Assembly (NCBI GenBank): GCA_964566025.1
Contig: CAZMHF010000022.1
Coordinates: forward strand, 1-32,894
DNA: 32,894 nt
Direction of reading: 5' to 3'
From: RGIG8306 sp964566025
GTDB taxonomy: Bacteria; Bacillota; Clostridia; Lachnospirales; Lachnospiraceae
The notes beneath the pieces are model-generated. The model did no database searches. It was not told the origin of the DNA and worked only from the letters and a program-made list of their open reading frames with translations. Shown here piece after piece: positions 8,732 to 18,767 of this stretch. The position numbers and the translations under genes were made by a program. Numbering within the stretch: the first letter of the stretch is position 1; each line of letters opens with the position of its first letter.

Positions 8732-9286
8732 ATGGATGAATTGTTGATGTTAATGGAAGAAAAAATGGAGAAGGCTTGCAACTCACTTATTAGCGAATAC
8801 AAAGGTATTCGTGCAGGTCGTGCAAATCCACATGTTTTGGATAAAATTGCGGTTGAGTATTATGGGACACTTACCCCATTACAACAAGTTGCAAATATTT
8901 CAGTACCTGAGGCTCGTATGATTACGATTCAACCTTGGGAAAAATCATTGATTAAGGATATTGAGAAGGCGATTTTGGTTTCAGATATTGGTATTACACC
9001 AATGAATGATGGTCAGATTATTCGTTTGACATTTCCTGAGCTTACCGAAGAACGTCGTGTTGAATTGTCAAAGGACGTAAAGAAAAAAGCGGAAAATTCA
9101 AAAGTAACCATTCGTGGTATTCGTCGTGATGCAAATGATGTTTTGAAGAAAAAAGAAAAAGCAAACGAAATTTCTGAAGATGAATTAAAAATTGGCGAAG
9201 AAGAAGTTCAAAAACTGACAGATAAGTATATTGCAAATGTTGATAAAATTGCAGAAGAAAAAACGAAAGAGATTCTTACCGTTTAA
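8732..9286 (+). CDS. frr: Ribosome recycling factor
   Basis: 184-residue RRF, which with EF-G splits post-termination ribosomes. The three-helix-bundle family is recognised from KGIRAGRANPHVLDKI, the ITIQPWEKS strand and the RRDANDVLKK segment. Length is standard. GGAG lies 7 bases before ATG 8732; pyrH ends 23 bases upstream. A hairpin follows the stop. Confidence 0.98.
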   Translation: MDELLMLMEEKMEKACNSLISEYKGIRAGRANPHVLDKIAVEYYGTLTPLQQVANISVPEARMITIQPWEKSLIKDIEKAILVSDIGITPMNDGQIIRLTFPELTEERRVELSKDVKKKAENSKVTIRGIRRDANDVLKKKEKANEISEDELKIGEEEVQKLTDKYIANVDKIAEEKTKEILTV

Positions 9287-9290
9287 GAAA

Positions 9291-9318
9291 AAAAGCAGGT
9301 ATACCCTGCTTTCTTTTT
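9291..9318 (+). terminator. Terminator-like hairpin after frr
   Basis: AAAGCAGG (9292-9299), a short loop and CCTGCTTT followed by CTTTTT. It lies between frr and uppS and may attenuate read-through into the lipid genes. Confidence 0.7.
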
Positions 9319-9350
9319 AAGCTCTAAAGGATATTGGAAGGATTGAAGCG

Positions 9351-10061
9351 ATGGATGAAATGAATGTGCCAAAACACGTGGCGATTATTTTAGATGGTAA
9401 CGGACGCTGGGCGAAAAAACGTGGACTACCACGCAATATGGGACATGCAGAAGGATGCAAGGTTGTAGAACAAACGGTATATGATGCAGCCGAGGTAGGA
9501 ATCGAATATTTGACTGTGTACGGATTTTCGACAGAGAATTGGAAGCGCTCTGCGGATGAAGTCAATGCTCTTATGAAGTTGTTGGGATATTATACAAAAC
9601 GCCTTCTAAAAGTGGCGAAAAAAAATAATGTTCAAGTGCGTTTAATTGGTGACGATAGTCGCTTTTCGCCTAATTTACAAAAAAGCATACATACATTGAT
9701 TGATGAAACAAAAAACAATACAGGGATGGTGTTTGTTCTGGCACTAAATTATGGTGGTCGTGATGAAATTCGTCGTGCATTTTCTCGTATGATAGATGAT
9801 TATGATAAACAACGCATTAAAAAAGAGGATATTGATGAAACGATGATTTCCCAATACCTAGATACAGCAAATATACCAGATCCTGATTTGATTATTCGAA
9901 CGAGTGGAGAAATTCGTTTGTCCAATTATTTGATTTGGCAATGTGCGTATTCGGAATTGTATTTTACAGACGTTTTATGGCCAGATTTCAATATGCAGGA
10001 ACTTAAAAAAGCGATTATATATTATAATCAAAAAGAACGACGATTTGGAAATGCAAAGTAG
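9351..10061 (+). CDS. uppS: Isoprenyl transferase (undecaprenyl diphosphate synthase)
   Basis: 236-residue cis-prenyltransferase that builds the C55 lipid carrier for peptidoglycan from farnesyl diphosphate and IPP. The catalytic Asp15 lies in ILDGNGRWAKKRG. The C-terminal signature RTSGEIRLSNYLIWQ and the downstream SELYFTDVLWPDF are intact. GGAAGGA precedes ATG 9351 by 8 bases. cdsA follows 9 bases after the stop, so the two lipid genes are closely linked. Confidence 0.97.
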   Translation: MDEMNVPKHVAIILDGNGRWAKKRGLPRNMGHAEGCKVVEQTVYDAAEVGIEYLTVYGFSTENWKRSADEVNALMKLLGYYTKRLLKVAKKNNVQVRLIGDDSRFSPNLQKSIHTLIDETKNNTGMVFVLALNYGGRDEIRRAFSRMIDDYDKQRIKKEDIDETMISQYLDTANIPDPDLIIRTSGEIRLSNYLIWQCAYSELYFTDVLWPDFNMQELKKAIIYYNQKERRFGNAK

Positions 10062-10070
10062 GAGGTAGCG

Positions 10071-10883
10071 ATGTTTATCAAAAGACTTATTAGTGGTATT
10101 ATATTAGTGATTATCGCTGGTGTGACGATTATCGCTGGGGGGAATGTTTTATTTGGAACCGTTTTAGCGATTTCCTTGATTGGTCAATTTGAATTATATC
10201 GTGTATTAAAAATTCACGATACGATACTAGGGGCGATTGGCTATGCGATGACGTTGTTGTTTTATGGTTTAACGTATATGGATTCTGCCTTGATATTCCC
10301 TGCTTTTATCGGTTTCTTTTTGTTGACATTGGCACTTTATGTGTTTCGCTTTCCGGTGTATAGTGGTGAGCAGGTTATGGCGACGATTTTTGGATTTGTG
10401 TATGTACCGTTGATGTTATCGTTTATTTATAAGCTTCGTATTGCCAATAGTGGACATTTACTTGTATGGATTATTGTGCTTGCTTCTTGGGGCAATGATA
10501 CGTGCGCTTATTGCATTGGTATGTTATTTGGAAAACACAAAATGGCGCCCAAATTAAGCCCTAAAAAATCAATTGAAGGTGCTATTGGCGGATTAATTGG
10601 CGCAGGAGCGCTTGGCTTCTTATATGGCTTCTTTCTTGAAACACAAATAGAAGTATTTGGTTCATTCGTACCCATTGCTTGTATGATTCTTTGTGTTACA
10701 GGCGGCTTCATATCGATTGTTGGCGATTTGGCAGCTTCGGCAATTAAACGCAATTATGAGATAAAAGACTACGGATATTTGATTCCAGGTCATGGAGGGA
10801 TTTTAGATCGATTTGATAGCATGATCTTTACTGGCCCTGTTATTTATTATGTGATGATGGTTTTGATGTTCTATTTAAAATAA
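10071..10883 (+). CDS. cdsA: Phosphatidate cytidylyltransferase
   Basis: 270-residue integral membrane enzyme making CDP-diacylglycerol from phosphatidate and CTP, the branch point of phospholipid synthesis. Several hydrophobic segments run from residue 7 onward. The family signature is complete at the C terminus: SAIKR (223-227), then KDYG, then HGGILDRFD (241-249), with metal-binding aspartates. The AGGAGGT ribosome site overlaps the end of uppS, indicating coupled expression. Confidence 0.96.
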   Translation: MFIKRLISGIILVIIAGVTIIAGGNVLFGTVLAISLIGQFELYRVLKIHDTILGAIGYAMTLLFYGLTYMDSALIFPAFIGFFLLTLALYVFRFPVYSGEQVMATIFGFVYVPLMLSFIYKLRIANSGHLLVWIIVLASWGNDTCAYCIGMLFGKHKMAPKLSPKKSIEGAIGGLIGAGALGFLYGFFLETQIEVFGSFVPIACMILCVTGGFISIVGDLAASAIKRNYEIKDYGYLIPGHGGILDRFDSMIFTGPVIYYVMMVLMFYLK

Positions 10884-10895
10884 CGGAGAACAACT

Positions 10896-12047
10896 ATGAA
10901 GCGAATTTCAATTTTAGGTTCTACAGGTTCGATTGGAACGCAAACTTTACAGGTGGTTGATGAACAGGCCGATTTAGAAGTGGTTGCTTTATCAGCAGGT
11001 AGAAATGTCGAACTATTAGCAAAACAAATTCAAAAATACCAACCCAAATTAGTTAGTGTGGCACAAAAAGAAGATGTAGATCGACTAGCACAGCATATTT
11101 CATTGACAAATTGTCGTATCGTATATGGCATGGAAGGGTTAATTGAAGTAGCGACGTTTTTTGAGAGCGATATAATTGTCACAGCCATTGTTGGCATGAT
11201 GGGAATTCGCCCTACAATTGAAGCAATTAAAGTGGGCAAACAAATTGCCCTTGCTAATAAAGAAACGCTAGTGACGGCAGGTCATATTATTATGCCGTTG
11301 GCAAAAAAATATGGCATTAATATTTATCCGGTGGATAGTGAACATTCGGCTATATTTCAATGCATAAATGGAGAGAACAACAATCCGATTAATCGAATTA
11401 TATTGACAGCATCGGGGGGAGCATTTCGTGGAAAAACGAAAGAGGAGCTTCAAAATGTTACACCATTAGATGCCCTAAAGCATCCTAATTGGACGATGGG
11501 ACAAAAAATAACCATCGATTCAGCTACTATGGTGAATAAGGGGCTTGAAGTTATTGAGGCAAAATGGTTGTATGATGTGGAATATGACCAAATTGAAGTG
11601 GTAATTCAGCCACAAAGCATTATTCATTCAATGGTAGAATTTGCAGACGGTTCTATTATGGCTCAGCTTGGATGTCCAGATATGCGTCTACCTATACAAT
11701 ATGCGCTATATTACCCAACAAGACGCGCATTGCAAGCAGAGCGTTTAGATTTTAAGAAACTATCGGCGATTACATTTGAACAACCAAACAATGACGTGTT
11801 TAGAGGGTTACCTTTAGCTTATATGGCGGGAAAGCAAGGAGGCAATATGCCAACCGTTTATAATGCAGCAAATGAAGAATGCGTAGCATTGTTTTTAAAA
11901 GAGAAAATTTCCTTTCTTGATATTTCCAATATAATTGAGCAGTGTCTTTTGCGGATTTGTTTTATCAAAAATCCGTCGGTTGAAGAAATTTTATATACAC
12001 AAGAAGAAACCATCCGATATATATACTCGGAATTAATAAGACAATAG
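10896..12047 (+). CDS. dxr: 1-deoxy-D-xylulose 5-phosphate reductoisomerase
   Basis: 383-residue DXR (IspC), the NADPH-dependent second enzyme of the MEP isoprenoid pathway. The NADPH-binding GSTGSIG is at 8-14. The metal and substrate site VDSEHSAIFQC starts at 146 (Asp147, Glu149). SATMVNKGLE and the C-terminal helical region are present. GGAG sits 7 bases before ATG 10896. Together with ispG downstream it supplies IPP/DMAPP for UppS. Confidence 0.97.
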   Translation: MKRISILGSTGSIGTQTLQVVDEQADLEVVALSAGRNVELLAKQIQKYQPKLVSVAQKEDVDRLAQHISLTNCRIVYGMEGLIEVATFFESDIIVTAIVGMMGIRPTIEAIKVGKQIALANKETLVTAGHIIMPLAKKYGINIYPVDSEHSAIFQCINGENNNPINRIILTASGGAFRGKTKEELQNVTPLDALKHPNWTMGQKITIDSATMVNKGLEVIEAKWLYDVEYDQIEVVIQPQSIIHSMVEFADGSIMAQLGCPDMRLPIQYALYYPTRRALQAERLDFKKLSAITFEQPNNDVFRGLPLAYMAGKQGGNMPTVYNAANEECVALFLKEKISFLDISNIIEQCLLRICFIKNPSVEEILYTQEETIRYIYSELIRQ

Positions 12048-12057
12048 GAGGCTTTCA

Positions 12058-13137
12058 TTGAATATTATATATGGTGTATTAATATTTGGTATTATTATTT
12101 TTGTACATGAGTTTGGTCATTTTATTGTAGCAAAAGCAAATGGCATTGGTGTAGTTGAATTTTCGATTGGAATGGGGCCTAAAATTACGTCCTTTATGAA
12201 AAACGGAACACGCTATTCATTAAAATGGATTCCTTTTGGTGGCTCATGTATGATGTTGGGTGATGACCATGGAATTGTTGATCCAGATGAGGAACCGCTT
12301 TCAGCCGATTTGGTAGAGCGTTCATTTAATAGCAAAAGCGTTTGGGCAAGAATTAGTGTGATTGTTGCGGGACCTTTTTTTAATTTCTTGTTAGCCTTGG
12401 TATGTGCCGTTGTTATCATTAGCATACATGGTGTTGATCGACCAGTGATTGATTCGATTATGGAAAATTATCCGGCACAAGAAGCAGGAATTATGGCAGG
12501 GGACCAGATTTATTCGATTAATGGAAAGCGTGTTAAAACCATTCGTGACGTTAGTATGTATATTGATAAATATTACAAAAATGAATTATCGCTTGTTGTT
12601 CTTCGAGATGGAAAAAAAGTTGACGTAAAATTGCTTCCAAAGGAGCATACGGAAGACGGTGTTACACGATTTTTGATTGGTATTCAATGGAAAATGGCGC
12701 GTTACGAAAAAGTTAAGCCACATCAAGCAATCGCTTATGGTGTCCATGAAGTGAATTATTGGATCAAAATAACGTTTCAGAGTTTAGGTATGTTTTTTAC
12801 GGGGGATGCTGGAATTAATGATTTGGCAGGGCCTGTTGGGATTGTCGATATTGTAGATGAAGTTGTTGAAGAGAGTAAATCCGATGGTGGTTACTATGTT
12901 TTCTTAAATCTTCTTAATTTGATGATGCTACTGAGTGCGAATATCGGTATTATGAATTTGTTGCCAATTCCAGCGGTTGATGGTGGTCGCTTGTTCTTTT
13001 TACTCATTGAAGCTGTTCGCGGAAAACCAGTTGATCGCAAAAAAGAGGGCTATGTTCATATGATTGGGATTATATTATTATTCATCTTAATGATCGTTGT
13101 TATGTTCAATGATCTATTCCGTGCTTTTGGAAAATAA
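12058..13137 (+). CDS. rseP: RIP metalloprotease RseP (site-2 protease)
   Basis: 359-residue membrane-embedded zinc protease that cleaves anti-sigma factors and other membrane substrates. HEFGH (17-21) provides the zinc ligands and catalytic Glu18. A single PDZ domain occupies roughly 115-190. The third zinc ligand is in the PIPAVDGGR segment (Asp308). Hydrophobic segments flank these motifs. The start is TTG 12058; AGGAGG at 12046-12051 overlaps the dxr stop. No in-frame ATG lies nearby that would keep the HEFGH helix. Confidence 0.95.
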   Translation: MNIIYGVLIFGIIIFVHEFGHFIVAKANGIGVVEFSIGMGPKITSFMKNGTRYSLKWIPFGGSCMMLGDDHGIVDPDEEPLSADLVERSFNSKSVWARISVIVAGPFFNFLLALVCAVVIISIHGVDRPVIDSIMENYPAQEAGIMAGDQIYSINGKRVKTIRDVSMYIDKYYKNELSLVVLRDGKKVDVKLLPKEHTEDGVTRFLIGIQWKMARYEKVKPHQAIAYGVHEVNYWIKITFQSLGMFFTGDAGINDLAGPVGIVDIVDEVVEESKSDGGYYVFLNLLNLMMLLSANIGIMNLLPIPAVDGGRLFFLLIEAVRGKPVDRKKEGYVHMIGIILLFILMIVVMFNDLFRAFGK

Positions 13138-13206
13138 CCTTGACAAAGATGTCCTCATTCTTAAGCAAAGCGAAAGTTAAGGATTGCCTATTTGACTGGA
13201 GGGAAT

Positions 13207-14247
13207 ATGAGAAAAACAAAAGAAATCAAAATTGGAAATCGTATCATTGGTGGTGGAAATCCAATTTTAATTCAATCAATGACAAATACGAAAACAGAGG
13301 ATATACAAAAAACAGTTGCACAAATAAAGGAGCTAGAAGAGATTGGATGCGATATTATTCGTGTGGCAGTTCCTACGATAGAGGCAGCAAATGCCATTGC
13401 AAAAATCAAGCAAGAAATCCACATTCCTTTAGTTGCCGATATTCATTTTGATTATCGCTTAGCGATTTTAGCGATGGAAAATGGTGCAGATAAAATTCGT
13501 ATTAACCCTGGCAATATGAAAATAGAGCACATCCGCTTGGTGATTGCGTGTGCAAAAGAAAAGAATATACCAATTCGAGTAGGTGTCAATAGTGGCTCTC
13601 TTGAAAAGCCTTTAATCGAAAAATACGGTGGTGTAACAGCGAACGGGTTGGTTGACAGCGCCTTAGATAAGGTGAAATTAATTGAAGAATTAGGCTACAC
13701 CAATTTAGTGATTAGCATTAAATCATCGGATGTAATGATGTGTATTCAGGCGCATGAAATACTCGCAAAAGAAACAGATTACCCACTTCATGTAGGAATT
13801 ACAGAGGCGGGAACGTTATATCGAGGAAATATTAAATCAGCGATTGGGCTCGGTGCCATTTTATATCAAGGGATTGGTGATACAATTCGTGTTTCCTTAA
13901 CGGGAGATCCAACGGAAGAAATTAAAAGCGCCAAATTGATTTTGCGAACCTTGAATCTTTATCCAGAAGGAATTGACGTGGTTTCCTGTCCAACTTGTGG
14001 ACGAACAGAAATTAATTTAATTGAATTGGCAAATCAAGTGGAAAAAATAGTTGAAAAATATGAAAAGCCAATTAAAGTCGCTGTTATGGGCTGTGTCGTA
14101 AATGGTCCAGGCGAGGCAAAGGAAGCAGATCTTGCGATTGCAGGAGGCAAGGGCGAAGGTCTTATTATGAAAAAAGGAGTTATTATAAAAAAAGTACCCG
14201 AAAGCGAATTGTTGAGTGCGCTTGAGTACGAGTTAGAAAACTTCTAA
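13207..14247 (+). CDS. ispG: 4-hydroxy-3-methylbut-2-en-1-yl diphosphate synthase
   Basis: 346-residue IspG (GcpE), the iron-sulfur enzyme converting MEcPP to HMBPP in the MEP pathway. An N-terminal TIM-barrel precedes the C-terminal [4Fe-4S] domain with Cys261, Cys264 (CPTCGR) and Cys296 (MGCVVNGPGE), plus Glu303. The start is not certain. ATG 13207 gives the usual MRKTKEIKIGN-like terminus with GGAGG just upstream at short spacing; an in-frame TTG at 13192 also has an AAGGA in range. Confidence 0.96.
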   Translation: MRKTKEIKIGNRIIGGGNPILIQSMTNTKTEDIQKTVAQIKELEEIGCDIIRVAVPTIEAANAIAKIKQEIHIPLVADIHFDYRLAILAMENGADKIRINPGNMKIEHIRLVIACAKEKNIPIRVGVNSGSLEKPLIEKYGGVTANGLVDSALDKVKLIEELGYTNLVISIKSSDVMMCIQAHEILAKETDYPLHVGITEAGTLYRGNIKSAIGLGAILYQGIGDTIRVSLTGDPTEEIKSAKLILRTLNLYPEGIDVVSCPTCGRTEINLIELANQVEKIVEKYEKPIKVAVMGCVVNGPGEAKEADLAIAGGKGEGLIMKKGVIIKKVPESELLSALEYELENF

Positions 14248-14266
14248 TTATGTGAGGTGAGCGAAT

Positions 14267-17200
14267 ATGAAACATTTTTTTGAGGTTTTCGAAAGTCTGC
14301 ATTTAAAAAAAGAATATGCCGAAATATTTAAAAAGGTTGTGGTGAGAGATTTAGTACTTTCAAAAGATCAAACAAGCCTAAAAGTATATTTGGAATCAGA
14401 GTTTTTGATTGATAAGGATATTATTTTTGAAGTAGAGTCTTGTATCAAAAAACAAATTCTAGCCAAAAAAGCGGTAAAAGTAACGATTATTGAAACATTT
14501 CATTTGTCCTCTCAATATAATATTCATAATTTGCTAGAGGCATATAAAAAAAGCATCTTAATTGATATTATGAATAAAAGCCCGCTTGAACATAGCATTG
14601 TTGCCAATGCAACCTGGGAAATGATTAATGAAAATACGTTGTATATTACCGTAGAGGATACTATTATTTCGCGAGCAAAAGGACGAGAAATCGCATTGTT
14701 TATTGAAGACATACTCACTAATCGATGCGGCTTTTTGGTTGCAACGGAAATGATTTATTCTATGGAAGAGAGAGAAAAACGTCAAGAGTTGCGTCGTATA
14801 AAAGAAGAGAAAGAACGGGCGCAGATTCCCGAGCTGCTATACGATTTAAAGCATCTTGAAAAAGTGCAGGAAGAACATGCTACTAGCAAGAATCAAAATG
14901 AAGCAATCAATCAAAGCGATATACCGATCAAAGAAGATAAGAAAGTGTCCCATATTGGAAAGAGGGAAGAGCCAGCGAAAAAACAATACTCAAAAAGAAC
15001 AAAATTCAAATATCCAGACAGTGATCGCCTTATTTATGGCAACAACTTTACAGATGAATATGTACTTATTGTAGATTGCGATATGACAACGAAACGGGTT
15101 GCAATTCGTGGTCAGATTTTTGATGTCGATATTCGAGAAACACCAAACATTAATGTTGTTCAATTATCGATTACTGATTTTACCGATAGTGTGATTGCAA
15201 AAATGTTTTTAAAAAACGATGAGTTAGAATCCTTTAATGAATTAGTGCATAAAGGGGATTTTTTGGAGCTGTTTGGTGATTTTATTATGGATTCTTATAT
15301 AAGTGAGGAATCCTTTACAATTGAAGCCATTCGACAAAGCAGTGATTTTCGCGAAAAGAGAATGGATAATGCTATCGAAAAGCGAGTTGAGTTACATTGT
15401 CATACGAAAATGAGTGAGCGTGATAGCGTTGTTGACTGTGAAGAATTAATTAAAACATGTATTAAGTGGGGGCATAGTGCCGTTGCTATTACAGACCATG
15501 GCGTGACACATGCCTTTCCGAGTATTTATCATCTTGTTGATAAGGCGCCAATTAAGGCGATTTACGGAATGGAAGGCTATTTAGTCGATGATGAAAATTG
15601 GATTGTTACAAATGGACGTGGACAGACATTTGATGATACATTTGTGGTATTTGATATTGAGACGACAGGGCTTAATTGCAAAAAGGATAAGATTATTGAA
15701 ATCGGTGCCGTCAAAATTGCTGGAGGAAAGGTGATTGATCGCTTTTCGGCATTTGTTAATCCGCTTGTTCCTATTCCACTTCGCATATCAAATCTTACAG
15801 GAATTATGGACAAGGATGTAATCGGTGCAAGGCAAATTGAAGAGGAGCTTGTGGCGTTTTTAGCATTTTGCGAAAATGCGGTGCTGGTAGCTCACAATGC
15901 CGAATTCGATATGGGCTTTATTAAGAAAAATGCGTCCGATTTTGGAATTGATTTTGAACCAACCTATATTGATACCGTAGCTATGGCGCGTGTGCTATTT
16001 CCACATATGTCACGTTATCGTTTGGATACTTTGGCAAAAGAACTTAAAATCGAATTATTAAATCACCATAGAGCAGTGGATGATGCCGAATGTACATCGC
16101 GCATTTTCTTAAAGTTAGTTGAAAAGTTTCGACTAAATAAGGTGAATGATTTGACGACGTTACAAGAATCATCCCAATTGAGCATTGAAAGCATTAAGAA
16201 AAAACACCCATTTCATATTGTATTATTGGCGAAAAATATTAAGGGCAAGGAGAATTTGTATAAACTTGTTTCGGAATCACATTTGCACTATATGCATAGA
16301 AAACCATTGATTCCACGAAGCTTATTGCGTCAATATCGAGAGGGACTTTTACTAGGAAGTGCTTGTTCGAGCGGTGAGCTTTTTGAAGCGGTTATGAATG
16401 GAAAAAGCGATATTGAATTAGAGAAAATCGTGAATTTCTATGATTATATCGAAATCCAACCAGTTGAAAATAATCGTTATCTCTATGAGGAGAGAGGAAT
16501 TGTAAAAAGCTTTGCAGAGCTATATGATTTAAATAAAGAGTTAGTAGCACTAGGTGAGAAATTCCAAAAGCCAGTTGTAGCGACTTGTGATGTGCATTTT
16601 TTCAATCCAGAAGATGCCTTCTATCGAAGTGTGTTATTTTATGAAATGAAAAAGAATGCACTTGAAAAGAAAAGCTATGAGGAGAAAATGAAAGGAATCG
16701 AGCAGGCACCATTGTATTTTAGGACAACGGAAGAAATGCTAGAAGAGTTTTCGTATTTAGGTATTGAAAAGGCGTATGAAGTGGTTGTTACCAATACAAA
16801 TAAAATTGCAGACCAAATAGAAAAATTCAGACCGCTACGAAAGCATAATTATCCACCTGTTATTGAAAATGCTGATGAGGATTTGCGCAAAATCTGTGAA
16901 ACAAAAGCAAAAGAATGGTATGGCAATCCAATTCCTACGATTATTTTAGAGCGCATGGAAAAAGAGCTAGATTCCATTATTAAAAATGGATATGCCGTTA
17001 TGTATATTATTGCACAAAAGCTTGTGACGAAGTCTTTGGTAGATGGATACGTAGTTGGTTCGCGTGGTTCGGTTGGTTCGTCTTTTGTTGCAACACTAGC
17101 GGGGATTACGGAAGTAAATCCACTACCAGCCCATTATCGATGTCCCAAATGCCAATATAATGAATTTGTACAAGGCTCGGCTGGTATTACAGGTTGTGAT

Positions 17201-18760
17201 TTGCCCGCAAAGAGTTGCCCTGTTTGTGGAGAGCATTTAATTAAAGACGGATTTGATATTCCATTTGAAACATTTCTTGGTTTTGAGGGAAATGCCAAAG
17301 AACCAGATATCGATTTGAATTTTTCGGGCGATTATCAGGCGAAGGCACATGCTTATACAGAAGTTATCTTTGGAGAAGGTCAAACATTTCGTGCGGGAAC
17401 ATTGAGTGTTGTTGCAGAAAAGACAGCATTTGGCTACGTGTTAGGTTATTGTGAGGCGATGGGGATTAATAAGCGTGGTGTAGAAAAGAAACGCCTTGCA
17501 AAAGGATGTGAAGGAGTAAGAAGAACAACGGGACAACATCCTGGTGGCATTATTGTATTACCATATGGCGAAGATATTACAACCTTTACGCCGATTCAAC
17601 ATCCGCCTAAAAGTGATGACATTATTACAACGCATTATGATTATCACTCAATTGATTCAAACTTATTGAAACTAGACATATTAGGGCATGATGATCCAAC
17701 CATGATTCGTATGATTCAAGATCTAACAGGAAAGGACCCAACGCAATTTCCATTAGATGATGAGAAGGTAATGACGCTTTTTCGAGATACAACGGCACTT
17801 GGAATTACGCCAGAGGATATTAGCAATTGTCCTCTAGGTTCGCTTGGCATTCCCGAAATGGGGACGGATTTTGTTATTGGAATGCTTGTGGATACAAAGC
17901 CTTCCTCTTTGGCGGATTTGGTTCGTATATCGGGATTATCCCATGGTACAAATGTTTGGCTTGGCAATACAGCGGATTTAATTCGAGATGGCGTTACGAC
18001 GCTTGCTGAAGCGATTTCAACGCGTGATGATATTATGACGTATCTTATTCATAAAGGTCTTGAGTCTTCAAAAGCATTTCAAATTATGGAGAGTGTTCGT
18101 AAGGGAAAAGGTTTAAGAGATGACTGGGAAGAGGATATGTTAGCACATGATGTACCAGAGTGGTATGTTGAGTCGGCAAAAAAGATTAAATATATGTTTC
18201 CAAAAGCGCATGCAGCGGCGTATGTTATGATGGCGTGGCGTATTGCGTATTGTAAAGTGTACTATCCGTTGGCGTATTATACGGCGTATTTTACCATTCG
18301 TGCGGTTGCATTTTCTTACGAGACAATGTGCAATGGTCTTGTGAATTTGCGTGAACATATGGCGAATATTAAATATACAATTGATTTGGCGAAGTCAAGT
18401 AATTCTGATAAAAAGAAAAAAGATGAAGATACGTATAAGGATATGCGTATTGTGGAAGAAATGTATGCTAGAGGTTTTGAATTTATGCCGATTGATATAT
18501 ATAAGGCAAAGGCGAAACAATTTCAATTAATTGATGGGAAGATTATGCCATCATTGATGGCTGTAGATGGTTTAGGGGAGACTGCAGCAAGGCAGCTTGA
18601 AATTGAGGCGAAAAAGAGTCCATTTTTATCGAAAGCGCAACTAAAAAAACGTACAGGTCTTACAGCCAATAATATTGAGACATTATCACGTCTTGGATTG
18701 ATTGATGGCATGTCAGAAAGTAATCAATTGACGTTGTTTGAATCCTTAAATACGCTATAA
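14267..18760 (+). CDS. polC: DNA polymerase III alpha subunit, PolC type
   Basis: 1497-residue replicative polymerase of low-GC Gram-positives. In order: an N-terminal domain, an OB fold (about 260-360), a PHP domain beginning VELHCHTKMSE at 374, a DEDDh 3'-5' exonuclease inserted in the PHP domain (FDIETTGLN, Asp463/Glu465), a zinc-binding cysteine cluster (about 959-990), the catalytic palm with EPDIDLNFSGD (Asp1014, Asp1016) and the C-terminal beta-binding and duplex-binding regions. Length and domain order are normal. It ends 7 bases from the stop of the convergent yihY-like gene. Confidence 0.98.
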   Translation: MKHFFEVFESLHLKKEYAEIFKKVVVRDLVLSKDQTSLKVYLESEFLIDKDIIFEVESCIKKQILAKKAVKVTIIETFHLSSQYNIHNLLEAYKKSILIDIMNKSPLEHSIVANATWEMINENTLYITVEDTIISRAKGREIALFIEDILTNRCGFLVATEMIYSMEEREKRQELRRIKEEKERAQIPELLYDLKHLEKVQEEHATSKNQNEAINQSDIPIKEDKKVSHIGKREEPAKKQYSKRTKFKYPDSDRLIYGNNFTDEYVLIVDCDMTTKRVAIRGQIFDVDIRETPNINVVQLSITDFTDSVIAKMFLKNDELESFNELVHKGDFLELFGDFIMDSYISEESFTIEAIRQSSDFREKRMDNAIEKRVELHCHTKMSERDSVVDCEELIKTCIKWGHSAVAITDHGVTHAFPSIYHLVDKAPIKAIYGMEGYLVDDENWIVTNGRGQTFDDTFVVFDIETTGLNCKKDKIIEIGAVKIAGGKVIDRFSAFVNPLVPIPLRISNLTGIMDKDVIGARQIEEELVAFLAFCENAVLVAHNAEFDMGFIKKNASDFGIDFEPTYIDTVAMARVLFPHMSRYRLDTLAKELKIELLNHHRAVDDAECTSRIFLKLVEKFRLNKVNDLTTLQESSQLSIESIKKKHPFHIVLLAKNIKGKENLYKLVSESHLHYMHRKPLIPRSLLRQYREGLLLGSACSSGELFEAVMNGKSDIELEKIVNFYDYIEIQPVENNRYLYEERGIVKSFAELYDLNKELVALGEKFQKPVVATCDVHFFNPEDAFYRSVLFYEMKKNALEKKSYEEKMKGIEQAPLYFRTTEEMLEEFSYLGIEKAYEVVVTNTNKIADQIEKFRPLRKHNYPPVIENADEDLRKICETKAKEWYGNPIPTIILERMEKELDSIIKNGYAVMYIIAQKLVTKSLVDGYVVGSRGSVGSSFVATLAGITEVNPLPAHYRCPKCQYNEFVQGSAGITGCDLPAKSCPVCGEHLIKDGFDIPFETFLGFEGNAKEPDIDLNFSGDYQAKAHAYTEVIFGEGQTFRAGTLSVVAEKTAFGYVLGYCEAMGINKRGVEKKRLAKGCEGVRRTTGQHPGGIIVLPYGEDITTFTPIQHPPKSDDIITTHYDYHSIDSNLLKLDILGHDDPTMIRMIQDLTGKDPTQFPLDDEKVMTLFRDTTALGITPEDISNCPLGSLGIPEMGTDFVIGMLVDTKPSSLADLVRISGLSHGTNVWLGNTADLIRDGVTTLAEAISTRDDIMTYLIHKGLESSKAFQIMESVRKGKGLRDDWEEDMLAHDVPEWYVESAKKIKYMFPKAHAAAYVMMAWRIAYCKVYYPLAYYTAYFTIRAVAFSYETMCNGLVNLREHMANIKYTIDLAKSSNSDKKKKDEDTYKDMRIVEEMYARGFEFMPIDIYKAKAKQFQLIDGKIMPSLMAVDGLGETAARQLEIEAKKSPFLSKAQLKKRTGLTANNIETLSRLGLIDGMSESNQLTLFESLNTL

Positions 18761-18767
18761 ACTTACG